The notes: a model not told the origin generated them from the sequence alone. 64,000 nucleotides of DNA from Betaproteobacteria bacterium (GCA_016210745.1 JACQTO010000125.1:18375-82374), one strand, 5' to 3'; counted from the first letter of the stretch, positions 51,122 through 59,412 are shown. A program made the numbers and translations.

Positions 51122-51173
51122 GTCCGCCGCGCGCGGCGGGCGGACCGACGTGGAATTTCCAAGCACCAGAAGC

Positions 51174-51227
51174 AAGGGTTATCTCGGCTTCACGGCAGGA
51201 AACAAGACCCTGGCGATGTGTCCGTAA
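51174..51227 (+). pseudogene. Decayed end of an NKTLG-repeat secreted protein
   Basis: KGYLGFTAGNKTLAMCP then TAA matches KGYLDFAASNKTLGEGV of the fragment ending at 47,807. Only about 17 codons are left. Confidence 0.5.
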
Positions 51228-51336
51228 CGGTGCAGCTGGCGCCGGCCGCCGTGATGGTCGAACAAGGGGTCGGCGGAACACTCACCGGACGCGCGTCGGG
51301 TGGAGCGCGCCGTTGCGCCCGGCTACCTTCATTCGA

Positions 51337-51669
51337 TTACTCGCTTACGGCGTCGTAAGCATCCTGGTCGTACGATTCGACGTGACCCTTGAAAACGCCC
51401 TTGGTATCGAAAGACACATGGGCCTTCATGAAAATCTGCCCATCCAGATATCGGTATTCCCACACTTCTTCGCCCAATCTCGCGAATGTCACGGCTAGCC
51501 GCGGCTTGCCGACGATCGCCACCACATCGGGCTTGGTCATCCCCGGTTTCAGCTTTCTGAAGTCGGTATCGTGCAACGTCCAGTAACCCCGGATTCCAGT
51601 ATCAGCGGCGCAGCCGGCCAACGCCAAGAGCGCCGTGATCACCGCCAAGAGCCTGGCAGATCGAATCAT
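51337..51669 (-). CDS. SmpA/OmlA (BamE-like) domain lipoprotein
   Basis: A 110-residue lipoprotein. The lipobox is LLALAGCAAD (Cys near 19). The SmpA/OmlA signature is FRKLKPGMTKPDVVAIVGKP, followed by beta strands EVWEYRYLDGQIFMKAHVSFD. BamE proteins belong to the outer-membrane beta-barrel assembly machine; this one is probably a paralogue, since the motif ends differently and the gene lies in an accessory region. ATG 51669 has GGAGGTGAAG upstream, and ATG 51681 is possible. Confidence 0.8.
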   Translation of the reverse strand: MIRSARLLAVITALLALAGCAADTGIRGYWTLHDTDFRKLKPGMTKPDVVAIVGKPRLAVTFARLGEEVWEYRYLDGQIFMKAHVSFDTKGVFKGHVESYDQDAYDAVSE

Positions 51670-52059
51670 CTTCACCTCCATCCGGCAAACCGCCAAAACG
51701 TGGCCGCCTTCATGTTCCCCCGTTACGCAGCCCGACTGGACCCGAGCGCCGGTCGCGACCGTGTTTCGCGAAGTCTATGTAAAGGAGTCAACACCCCTAG
51801 GGGTTCCTTTATTCCGGAACCGGAGTTGAGGTCGGCGCTCGCCCCGACAAGAACGGCCTGTGGCTAGCTCTGAAAATATCCATAAAGTTGATCGGGGTGT
51901 TGTCTAACTTATAGTGAATGAACAATCTCATCGGTATTAGGAACTAATTGCATTCTCCCGCGCCTAATGCGTCTAGGGTTGCTTCTGCGGACCCTGCCGA
52001 GGCGCACTAGAAGGCCCTTTTTGAGTTTATCGAAAGCCAATTCCAGGAGAGATACGCTG

Positions 52060-52248
52060 ATGAAAACCAAACTTGCAGTGATGTTGTTCTCGGGTGCCGC
52101 TCTGGCTGGGCAAGCAGGATTCGCCGCCGCAGATGCAAGTGATCTGAGCCTTGCCAATTCCCGCGCGACGCAGTACGCGGAACAAGATACCACGACCAGG
52201 AGTGACGACGCCTATTGGTATCGCCAAGGAGTCGACCAAGGTGAATGA
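52060..52248 (+). CDS. Small secreted protein, 62 residues
   Basis: Signal MKTKLAVMLFSGAALAGQAGFAAA precedes an acidic, Ser/Thr/Asp/Gln-rich mature peptide of about 38 residues (DLSLANSRATQYAEQD, then DDAYWYRQGVDQGE). AGGAGAGATACGCTG lies before ATG 52060. No family is recognised. It stands alone, 128 bp before the next gene. Confidence 0.6.
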   Translation: MKTKLAVMLFSGAALAGQAGFAAADASDLSLANSRATQYAEQDTTTRSDDAYWYRQGVDQGE

Positions 52249-52375
52249 TTGATTGAGAGTGCACAGACCAAGGGGGACAGCAAAAGCTTGGCCCCCTATT
52301 CGAACACGAAGCTAATCTGAACTAAGACGTTGCTGGCGAAGACGAGCCACCGATAGAGCCGCAAGGAGGCTGGTC

Positions 52376-53014
52376 ATGGACCGAAGAACTTTTCTCGCCG
52401 CAGGCGGCACGCTGGCGCTTTCGGCCTGCGCGACGCCCCGCCTAGGGAACTACGAGTCGACCGAAGTCCCGGCGCCAATGTGGCGCGCGGGCGACAGTTG
52501 GATATTCCGGCGGACCGACGCATTCAACGGCCTGCAGCGCGGCGTGGTGACCCGCACGCTCGGGCCGGCCGGTGAGCGGAGCATGGTCATCGTGACCAGA
52601 GACGAGACGGGGCGTCTGCTGGAAAACGCGCTTTTCGAATCGCCCGGGGTCCAGATCTCCGGCTCACTGAGTGGAAGCGAACTATTCTCCGGCACCTTCA
52701 CGCCGCGACTTCGCAAGTACGATTTTCCGCTGGTCTCGGGCAAGGAGTGGCAGCAGCGGCTTACCCTAACGGATTCCAACGGGACCAGCTCTTACATTGC
52801 CGCGTGGTCGCGCGTTGAAGGCTGGGAAGAGGTGCGTTGGGGCGTACGCAATTTTCACTCGATGGTGGTGCGCCGCATGCTGCAGCTCGGGCCGAGGCCT
52901 CCCTATTACGCTGTGCTGTATCGGGAAGAGACCGAATGGGTACGCGCCGGAGTTGCGCGGACCGGCGCGCATGCGGGTCTTCGAGAGGTTCAAGCCATTG
53001 CGCGTCGGGTTTGA
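52376..53014 (+). CDS. Hypothetical lipoprotein with a probable 3' frameshift
   Basis: Signal MDRRTFLAAGGTLALSACAT has a lipobox (LSAC, Cys18). The mature part is beta-rich with MWRAGDSWIFRRTDAFNG, similar to secreted hypothetical lipoproteins of this group. The frame runs to 53014, but the last 15 codons (AHAGLREVQAIARRV) look random. The next frame reads MRVFERFKPLRVGFEG and DYEYYTLESFRLA to a stop at 53069. A single indel near 52,960 probably changed the C-terminus. No function is known. Confidence 0.65.
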   Translation: MDRRTFLAAGGTLALSACATPRLGNYESTEVPAPMWRAGDSWIFRRTDAFNGLQRGVVTRTLGPAGERSMVIVTRDETGRLLENALFESPGVQISGSLSGSELFSGTFTPRLRKYDFPLVSGKEWQQRLTLTDSNGTSSYIAAWSRVEGWEEVRWGVRNFHSMVVRRMLQLGPRPPYYAVLYREETEWVRAGVARTGAHAGLREVQAIARRV

Positions 53015-53067
53015 AGGCCCGTTCGGCGACTATGAGTACTACACACTGGAGTCGTTCCGGCTCGCGT

Positions 53068-53162
53068 AGCTGACACCGAGGCACCAGGGGCAAGTGCCTC
53101 TTTGACGAACATCCGCTTGAATTCCGGGGTATAGCGGCGTCTTCTTGTTACGCCTGGTTTGC
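53068..53162 (-). mobile_element. Transposase N-terminal remnant (IS66/IS3-type OrfA)
   Basis: The minus strand reads VTRRRRYTPEFKRMFVKEAL then APGASVSA, the helix-turn-helix start of IS66/IS3-type OrfA proteins (RRRYTPEFKRxxVxEAL). A TGTCCACTTA-like end lies at about 53,190. The insertion interrupts the response-regulator copy, and most of the element has been lost. Confidence 0.68.
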
Positions 53163-53231
53163 CCCGCCCTCAACGACACGCTTCATCGGTGTCCACTTAT
53201 CGATAAGCGCCGAAGAGAGGGCCTTCGCCGG

Positions 53232-53641
53232 ACGCTTACCGACTTCGAGATCTCCGACGCGGACGACATCGGGTTCGCGGCCCTTACTGCGCTTGCGCAG
53301 CGCGCGAATCCTGGCTAGCAGTTCGGAAAACCGCAAACGGCTTCACCGGATAATCATCCGCTCCCAACTCCAGTCACCGGACGCGGTCCTCGACCCGGCC
53401 ACGTGCAGTCAGGAATATCACCGGAGTGTCCTCTCGCTCGCGCAGTTGACTTGAGCACACCCCAGCCGTCGAGCCCCGGAATCATGGCGTCGAGGACCAG
53501 CAGGTCCTAGTCGTGTTCGATCACGAGGTGCCTGCCATCCAGCCCATTGGTCGCGACATCCACCACGAATCCGTTCTCCGTCAAGCCTTGACGGAGATAG
53601 TCAGCCGTTTTGATTTCGTCTTCGACGATGAGAATTCCCAT
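53232..53641 (-). pseudogene. Broken response regulator (paralogue of the 49,038 gene)
   Basis: From ATG 53641 the frame gives [20 protein letters not shown], with six differences from the intact regulator in its first 44 residues. It stops at TAG 53509-53507. Pieces in other frames continue ([21 protein letters not shown], then [20 protein letters not shown]) until the coding match ends near 53,232 beside a transposase remnant. Several indels and the missing DNA-binding domain rule out function. Confidence 0.85.
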
Positions 53642-53723
53642 GTCGCGGCAGAAGCTGATCCGGTTAGACGACGCCTCGTTTTTGCGCCTAATGACTTCTT
53701 GTGAATTCAAGAAGGCGTTGAGT

Positions 53724-53761
53724 TTACGCAAATGTAACGCTGGGGACAGCACGATGTAAAC
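53724..53761 (+). promoter_or_regulatory. Box promoter copy ii (DSGYH copy B)
   Basis: TTACGCAAATGTAA (53724-53737), -35-like TGTAAC, 17-bp spacer with GGGACAGC, -10-like GTAAAC (53756-53761). GAATTCAA is at 53,703-53,710. It lies 91 bp before ATG 53852 and between divergent DSGYH and regulator genes. Confidence 0.76.
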
Positions 53762-53851
53762 ATGCGAATGCCAGAATGGCATCACTGACATCGTACTCAT
53801 AGATGCAGCAAGCAAATTAACGCAACCCAACGCAATTCAAGGAGAACTGTC

Positions 53852-54205
53852 ATGTTGAACCTGAAACGCAAACTGATTATCGTCGCAATCGCCGCCGCGC
53901 TGCCCACCCTGGCAGTCGCGCAATCGCGCGGTCTCGAGCCTTATACGGCCGTCAATCCTCAAGATTCCGGGTACCACGCTGTGGTATCTGAAAACCCGTA
54001 TCAGGGCAAAACTCTTCCACCCGCTACTGCATCGTCCGAGAGGATGTACATGACCGTCAACCCTGAGGACTCCGGATACCACATGGCGGTAACGGATAAC
54101 CCTTACCAAGGCAAACCTGCAGATTCCCGCGATCGTTTGACCTCGAAGTTCCGTCCGGTCGTCAATCCCGAGGACTCCGGCTACCTCGGCGGGTGGCAGG
54201 ACTAG
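53852..54205 (+). CDS. DSGYH-repeat secreted protein, copy B
   Basis: A 117-residue exported protein. The signal MLNLKRKLIIVAIAAALPTLAVA is followed by three repeats: VNPQDSGYHAVV with NPYQGK, VNPEDSGYHMAV with NPYQGKPADSR, and SKFRPVVNPEDSGYLGG. It is clearly paralogous to copy A, but repeats 1 and 2 are swapped in their HAVV/HMAV endings. AAGGAGAACTGTC precedes the ATG. Promoter copy ii drives it and a CzcE-like gene follows 59 bp later, so both may be induced by metal. Confidence 0.78.
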   Translation: MLNLKRKLIIVAIAAALPTLAVAQSRGLEPYTAVNPQDSGYHAVVSENPYQGKTLPPATASSERMYMTVNPEDSGYHMAVTDNPYQGKPADSRDRLTSKFRPVVNPEDSGYLGGWQD

Positions 54206-54264
54206 CTAGCATCAGTGGTGCAGCAGCGCAAACGCAACAGTTAACCAAAATAGGAGCGCAAATC

Positions 54265-54615
54265 ATGAACGTCCATCGCAATTTCTTGACCGCTGTACTG
54301 TTTTGCACCGGGTTGGGTGTCGGCGCCGCCGGCGCGGCGGACAATTCCTGGTTGTTCCAAAAAGGGTTTTTCGGCACCCCGTCACAAGGCAAGCCCGAGG
54401 TGACAATCAAGGTCAGCGGTGCGACCGGCAACATTTGGGTCGATCATTTCGCGACCGCCAAGATCGAGAACGACAAGGGCGCGAATTTCCTCTGGCGCTT
54501 TGACGGAACCACGGGGGTGTCGAACTTTCCTCTGAAGACGATCGCACCCCGCGGATTCGATGCGGGCAGTACCCAGGTGATTGTCATGCATCCGAGTCAA
54601 CATCTCAGCCCGTGA
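54265..54615 (+). CDS. CzcE-like periplasmic copper-binding protein
   Basis: A 116-residue exported protein with signal NFLTAVLFCTGLGVGAAGA. The mature beta-sandwich carries VTIKVSGATGNIWVDHFATA and FLWRFDGTTGVSNFPLKTIA then PRGFDAG, the pattern of CzcE (FxWxFDG, FxLxxIAPxG), a Cu-binding protein of czc clusters in Cupriavidus. ATG 54265 follows AGGAGCGCAAATC. It probably shares the transcript of DSGYH copy B. It lies about 16 kb from the czc operons, so regulation rather than operon membership would connect them. Confidence 0.68.
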   Translation: MNVHRNFLTAVLFCTGLGVGAAGAADNSWLFQKGFFGTPSQGKPEVTIKVSGATGNIWVDHFATAKIENDKGANFLWRFDGTTGVSNFPLKTIAPRGFDAGSTQVIVMHPSQHLSP

Positions 54616-54774
54616 TCGCGGGGACAGGAGTTCCAGGCGCTTGCTGCACTTGGGGCAGCATGCGCCTCGGAGCGAGCAGTTGCGAAAGCGCAAATGGTTT
54701 TAGCGGATAACCATTCACCTCAACTCAAGAATCAACCGAACGCTTCGGTAAGAAGCTAACTTTCGAGGGGATGC

Positions 54775-54930
54775 ATGCTGAAACTCAAGGGATGCGCGGT
54801 GAAACGCGTAGTCCTTGGTGTAATAGGGCTAGTCGTCGTTGCGCTTATCTTTTATCTTGCTCTTCGCACGTGGCCGATGGTAATTATCTGGGCCGCTTCG
54901 GTCGCAAACGCTGCGGCGAAGACCCATTGA
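54775..54930 (+). CDS. Small single-TM membrane protein, 51 residues
   Basis: Starting at ATG 54775 (CGAGGGG upstream), it reads MLKLKGCAVKRVVLGVIGLV and has a TM to about residue 31. A second hydrophobic stretch (TWPMVIIWAASVANAAA) leads to the stop. There is no family match I can name, though small proteins of this kind occur beside metal regulators. The gene is under 60 codons. Confidence 0.5.
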   Translation: MLKLKGCAVKRVVLGVIGLVVVALIFYLALRTWPMVIIWAASVANAAAKTH

Positions 54931-55012
54931 GCCGTTGCGCATGTGGGAAGGCTCGAGGGGCACTTCGGAGTCGTGGCAGCAGGAATATGCGCGTCCTGTG
55001 CCGGGCGCACAT

Positions 55013-55040
55013 AAAAACGGTCGCCTTTCGGCGACCGTTC
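55013..55040 (-). terminator. Terminator of the 55,079 porin gene
   Basis: On the minus strand AACGGTCGCC-GAAA-GGCGACCGTT is followed by a T-run: a 10-bp perfect stem with a stable GAAA loop, 39 bp after the porin stop. Confidence 0.88.
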
Positions 55041-55078
55041 CTTGAAAGGACTTATGTAGACTTGTAGATCGGGTTCGA

Positions 55079-56455
55079 TTAGAAGCGGTGCTGCATACCA
55101 AGCGCGAAAACGCGTGGATCGGCGCCGACACTTCCCACTGGAAGACCACCGGCCCCGGACAACGTCGTACCGGCGACGGCAGCGGCGGCCGATGTTATGC
55201 CGCCAGGAATGTAATCCAGGTTGTAGTTCGCGCCGTTTCGTGCCGTGTTGTAGGTTGCGTACAGCCACGTACGCTTGGAAAGCACGTAGCGCACCCCAGC
55301 CATGTATGCGGTGGCGTTGGTGTTATCGCACGCTCTCGCTGTCACGCAGCCCTGTACGTTAGCCAGCTTGCCGTACTGGGCGAGCGCTTGGATGTTGCCG
55401 AACATATGCTCCCAGCTCAAGGTCCAGGAACTCTGCGTGAGTTCCTTCGCCGTCGGGTCGGGGTTGCTGGCCAGCCCCCCGAAAGTACCGCCGTAGTTAA
55501 GAATCGACTTGTTCCAGATCAGGGCGACCTTGCCAACGCGCGGCTGATACCACCAACCGAACCGCAGTTTCTGGCCAACCGTAGTCTGCTGCACGTTGCC
55601 AAGGGCGCCGGCGGCCAAGCCTGGCACAGTCACTCCCGTTCCCCCAACATTTACTTGGGCTGGCACCGCTGGAGACGGCTGTGCAGCGCTGAAGGTGTTC
55701 CCGTAGGCCTTGGCCAAATCGACTCCCCAGTCGAGTTGGGATAATGAGCCCTCCACCGACACCGCGAGGAGCTTGCCGTCGGCATTCTGGCCGGCTTTTT
55801 GCGCCTCACCCGTTGGCGAATAACTGAAGGTAGCGTAGGTGCCACCCTGGAAAACCGGGGTGATGTATTGAAATAGGTTATTCACCCGGGAAATCCCTAC
55901 CCCCATGCCACGACCGAAGGTGCCCGAGGCGGTTGAGACGCCGGTGTTGACATAATTCGCGCCGATTTGCTCGATGGTGCCGTTGGACCACCAGACATTG
56001 GTCCGGCCGAAACTAATTTGGCCCTGCGGGAAAACCAGGCTGACGTTGGCGATGCGCGATGCCAGAAATCCGGTGCTGATGTTCGTTGAGCCGCTCTGGG
56101 ACGCCTGAGTGCCAGTGTCCATGTTGACACCCGACTCGAGCAAAAACGTAGCTTTAAGTCCGTCACCCAAGATCTCCGTTCCGCGAAAGCCAAGCCTCGA
56201 AGCGGCGTCATAGACTCGCGCGCGGGATTTGAAATCGGCTGCAGCACCGGCGGTGGCCCCGGTGGCCGCATAATTATCAAATCCCATGTTAACTCGGCCG
56301 TAGATCTTCATCTCGTTCGTCGCGGCGCCTCCAAGGGGTTCCAATCCCGCGGCACGTTCCTTGGCTTGTGCAAACACCGTCGCGGGAACCGCCAGCGCAC
56401 CGGCAACGGCAAGTGCCATGCACATGTTCTTACTTATCGCTATGTTTCCGTCCAT
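55079..56455 (-). CDS. Gram-negative general porin
   Basis: A 458-residue outer-membrane beta-barrel of the betaproteobacterial porin family. The signal MCMALAVAGALAVPATVFAQ lies at residues 11-30, with a barrel start MKIYGRVNMGFDNYA and barrel constriction residues SRLGFRGTEILGDGLKA. It ends in VFALGMQHRF, the terminal Phe required by the BAM machine. ATG 56455 (GAGGGAGACATAAGG upstream) puts the signal close to the N-terminus. ATG 56533 has an even better ribosome site but would add 26 basic residues before the signal. A terminator follows. Confidence 0.92.
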   Translation of the reverse strand: MDGNIAISKNMCMALAVAGALAVPATVFAQAKERAAGLEPLGGAATNEMKIYGRVNMGFDNYAATGATAGAAADFKSRARVYDAASRLGFRGTEILGDGLKATFLLESGVNMDTGTQASQSGSTNISTGFLASRIANVSLVFPQGQISFGRTNVWWSNGTIEQIGANYVNTGVSTASGTFGRGMGVGISRVNNLFQYITPVFQGGTYATFSYSPTGEAQKAGQNADGKLLAVSVEGSLSQLDWGVDLAKAYGNTFSAAQPSPAVPAQVNVGGTGVTVPGLAAGALGNVQQTTVGQKLRFGWWYQPRVGKVALIWNKSILNYGGTFGGLASNPDPTAKELTQSSWTLSWEHMFGNIQALAQYGKLANVQGCVTARACDNTNATAYMAGVRYVLSKRTWLYATYNTARNGANYNLDYIPGGITSAAAAVAGTTLSGAGGLPVGSVGADPRVFALGMQHRF

Positions 56456-56533
56456 CCTTATGTCTCCCTCGTTAGTTATTGCGAGCTTGCGTGACCGCCG
56501 CTGCATCGGCGTCAGGCGTGAATTTCGATTCAT

Positions 56534-57071
56534 AAGTTCTTCTCCTCTAAGTTGAACACCTGCCAATCGGCAAGCGTGTTCAAGCCTGGAGTTGCGCCAG
56601 AGCAATATCAATGGTTCAAGATAGGGGCCGCGAAAAAGATCATCAAAAAGCGCCTGCGTGCGAAATAGTGTTGTCTTTTTTTAACCTTGCGAGCGTTCCT
56701 CATGGGGCATTGGCAGAGGAACCGGGGCAACCGCTCTGGATCCGTTTCATCGCCCTTGTGACGGGCACGCGCGACGAACGCGTTGTTTATTCGCTACGTA
56801 AAAACGGCTTCGCCTCGGATTTCATCCCTGGTTGGTTAAGCGATTGACGCGCCCATTGCGCATTTGCTTCCGAGCCGCTATCAAATCACTTGGTGTCGAT
56901 TTCGTGAATGGTGCAAACCCATCGCCTTCAGGCGAGGAATGATCGAGGGGCGAACAATGGCTTCCTGCAATCTCCTTATGCGGTGCTCAAGGTTTCCAAT
57001 CGACGATCAAGCAACCCACTGGATCGCGGCCGTGGGTCGTTTGGTCTCGCGAACCTGATCCAGAAGCGAAA
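56534..57071 (+). other. Gene-free stretch upstream of porin and Sel1 genes
   Basis: A 78-codon plus-strand frame (56,611-56,847) lacks a ribosome site and any family look. Nothing else convincing was seen. The porin promoter is probably near its 56,533 end. Confidence 0.4.
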
Positions 57072-58583
57072 ATGACCGAGCGTTCCCTGGTGCCGATCCA
57101 GCGCCGCGCGCGGGCGGGAGACCCTGAGGCGCAGTACCTTCTTGGTAAGGGGTATCTAGAGGGGAGCTACGGTTTGCCGCAGAGCGAGCGCGCCGGATTC
57201 CTGTGGCTGGAAAAGGCCGCTCGGCAGGGCCACAATGATGCGATCCGGCTCATCGGGGAGGCCGTGGCCGTAAGTGCCGTTGGGGACCTTGACGCTGCGG
57301 CGCCGTTATATGAGTCGGCGGCAGCGATGGGCTGCTTGCGGGCACAGCGTGTGGTGGCGAACAGGTTGCTGACGAACCCAGATGGCGACTATCAGGTCGC
57401 TTGGCAAAAGTTGGTTCGCGCGGCCGATGGTGGCGATCGCGAAGCGCAACTGAGGCTCGCGTGGCTTTATGATTCGGGAGAGGGTGTTCCCAGAGACCGC
57501 GAATGCGCTAATCACTGGTATGAGAAAGCTGCGGCGCAAGGTTCTCTCGCCGCGCAGCACCAACTCGCGCAATTCCACTGGGATCGAGAAGATCCGGCAG
57601 CGATCCGCTGGCTCGCACCGCTCGCGAAACAAGGCGATGTCGAGGCAAGCTATCGCTTCGGCGTACTGCTCGGCAGTCTGGGGCGGTCACGCGAAGCTGC
57701 TGCTTGGTTGCGACGGACAGCCGATGCCGGTCATGCGCAAGCGCAGTTCGCGTTGGGTATGCTGTTCACCGCGCGTGGCGGCGTGAAGGCGAACGGCGTC
57801 CCGCACAGCTACAAGAAGGCGGCGTATTGGTTGGAGAAAGCCACGCGGCATCGGAAACAGGCATTGACGCAGGCGTTTTTTGAGTTGTATCGTCTGTATG
57901 GGTCAAAGACTTCCTCCTGCCGTGACCCCGCGCTCGCGCGGCAGTGCCTGGAGCAGGCGGCCGAGAAAGGCCATACCCATGCCCAATATCTGCTCGGGTG
58001 TGCGGTTGACAGGCGCTCCGGCGTTCCCGGGGCCGACGTATCTGCGGCGCAATGGTTGAGTCGCGCGGCGGCAAGAGGCCATAGAGAGGCGAAGGCCTTG
58101 CTCGAGCTACGGTGCCCTCCGCCACCGCAGCGCGCCGACGAGGTTCGCGCGCGCCACGAACAAGCCATCCGTCTGTTGGCGCGATGTAATCTCGCGGTGG
58201 CGACTAGGTTCGAATTGGCGGTCGAATTCGATTTGATGTGGCACGAGGCACTGATGATCGTGCCGGCAAGCGCGGACCGCGGAGAATGCCTGGTTCTGGA
58301 TTTCCGCGATCAAGTGCGCGGCTCGCGGAGGCGCATCGTACTCGTCCAGCATGGACGGCAGCGCGATCTGCTGGACCGGTCACACAGGATCCTCACCGGC
58401 GATCCTCCCTTCCCCGGCGATCTGAGAGGGTCTTTTGACCACCGCCGCCGAAGTTTTGAGCGAATCTGCCAAGGTTGCGGCGTGAAGCTGGATTGGCGTC
58501 AGCGACTGTGTCGTGCCAGTGAAACCGGGCTGGGGTTCGCCAAAGATAAGTTCGGCGTCATCCAGCTCGCGGATCAGGCGTAA
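57072..58583 (+). CDS. Sel1-repeat protein with an unusual C-terminal region
   Basis: A 503-residue helical solenoid of Sel1-like TPR repeats, for example DPEAQYLLGKGYLEGSYGLP, then DREAQLRLAWLYDSGEGVP, then HAQAQFALGMLF, then HTHAQYLLGCAVDRRSG, roughly residues 15-350. It has no signal peptide. The last 110 residues are different: MWHEALMIVPASADRGECLV and a Cys region ICQGCGVKLDWRQRLC. Sel1 proteins mediate protein interactions and regulation. It overlaps the convergent regulator gene by 26 bp. Its partner is unknown. Confidence 0.78.
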   Translation: MTERSLVPIQRRARAGDPEAQYLLGKGYLEGSYGLPQSERAGFLWLEKAARQGHNDAIRLIGEAVAVSAVGDLDAAAPLYESAAAMGCLRAQRVVANRLLTNPDGDYQVAWQKLVRAADGGDREAQLRLAWLYDSGEGVPRDRECANHWYEKAAAQGSLAAQHQLAQFHWDREDPAAIRWLAPLAKQGDVEASYRFGVLLGSLGRSREAAAWLRRTADAGHAQAQFALGMLFTARGGVKANGVPHSYKKAAYWLEKATRHRKQALTQAFFELYRLYGSKTSSCRDPALARQCLEQAAEKGHTHAQYLLGCAVDRRSGVPGADVSAAQWLSRAAARGHREAKALLELRCPPPPQRADEVRARHEQAIRLLARCNLAVATRFELAVEFDLMWHEALMIVPASADRGECLVLDFRDQVRGSRRRIVLVQHGRQRDLLDRSHRILTGDPPFPGDLRGSFDHRRRSFERICQGCGVKLDWRQRLCRASETGLGFAKDKFGVIQLADQA

Positions 58584-59202
58584 TCTTCGGCGCGGCGATC
58601 TTGATTCCCAGTTGCTGGAGCTTGCGGTACAGGTGAGTACGGTCGAGGCCGGTGCGCGCGGCTAGGCGCGTCATCGTCAATCGCTCCTCGTGCAGCAACA
58701 GATCGAAATAGCCGCGCTCGAAAGCCTCCCGCGCCTCACGGAAAGGCAAGTCGCTATGGTAGGAAGAAAAATCCGTATCGGCGGCGCCCCGCGCCGCCTT
58801 GAGCGTTTCCTGATCTGCCGGGGAATCGATACGCGGCGGATGCAGCTCGAGCGCGCGCTGCACGGAGTTGAGGAGCCGACTTAGGCCAATCGGTTTTTCC
58901 AGGAAATCCAATGCGCCGAGCCGCGTCGCCTCCACGGCGAGGTCGACGCTCGCAGCGCCGGAGAGAACGATGACCGGGATCTCCAATTTTCCGCTCTTCG
59001 CCCACTCTTTGAGGAGAACCATGCCGTCGGTATCGGGGATCCAGATATCGAGCAGGATCAGGTCGAGGCGTTGCGTGCGGTAGGCGTCGCGCGCGGCTCG
59101 CGCATTCTGGACCGCCGTTACGTGATGCCCTGTATCCTCCAACGCTTCCTTCAGCAGTTCGCAGATACCGATCTCATCGTCCACCACCAGAATTCTTGCC
59201 AT
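58558..59202 (-). CDS. NtrX/Fis-type response regulator without AAA+ domain
   Basis: A 214-residue two-component regulator. The receiver (residues 1-120) carries acidic residues in VVDDEIG, phospho-acceptor D52 in LLDIWIPDTDG and the lysine in DFLEKPIG. The C-terminal helix-turn-helix (RLAARTGLDRTHLYRKLQQLG) is of the Fis/NtrC kind. The central sigma-54 AAA+ ATPase of NtrX is absent, being replaced by a 60-residue linker, so it probably binds DNA without activating sigma-54. No histidine kinase is adjacent. Its 3' end overlaps the Sel1 gene. Confidence 0.85.
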   Translation of the reverse strand: MARILVVDDEIGICELLKEALEDTGHHVTAVQNARAARDAYRTQRLDLILLDIWIPDTDGMVLLKEWAKSGKLEIPVIVLSGAASVDLAVEATRLGALDFLEKPIGLSRLLNSVQRALELHPPRIDSPADQETLKAARGAADTDFSSYHSDLPFREAREAFERGYFDLLLHEERLTMTRLAARTGLDRTHLYRKLQQLGIKIAAPKITPDPRAG

Positions 59203-59227
59203 CAGGTTCCCCTCTTGTCGTCGCTGT

Positions 59228-59329
59228 TCAGCGCGTTCTCGTTGATGGCGACCCGCGGAACTGCGATTGCGCGCCCGCCAGAGTGGGCAGCGCAGCGACG
59301 ATCGCGGCGATAATGAGTTTGCGTTTCAA
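59228..59329 (-). pseudogene. DSGYH-family gene, truncated copy C
   Basis: TTG at 59329 opens LKRKLIIAAIVAALPTLAGA, the family signal peptide (the equivalent of copy A's start), then QSQFRGSPSTRTR and stops. All three repeats are lost. The ribosome-site region has decayed to GGAGAGGTGCCACG. Promoter copy iii is 84 bp upstream. Confidence 0.7.
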
Positions 59330-59412
59330 CGTGGCACCTCTCCTTGAATGGAGTGACTGGGCTGCCGTTTTCCATCAGCACGCTGACAGCGATGCAATTC
59401 TGATCCCCGCTT

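Noticed and set aside
56456..56533. ATG 56533 as the porin start
   Set aside because: The ribosome site is strong, but it would put 36 residues before the signal hydrophobic core. ATG 56455 is more natural; experiment could reverse this.
56611..56847. A 78-codon plus-strand frame
   Set aside because: No ribosome site, no signal or motif, unstable composition. Treated as chance.
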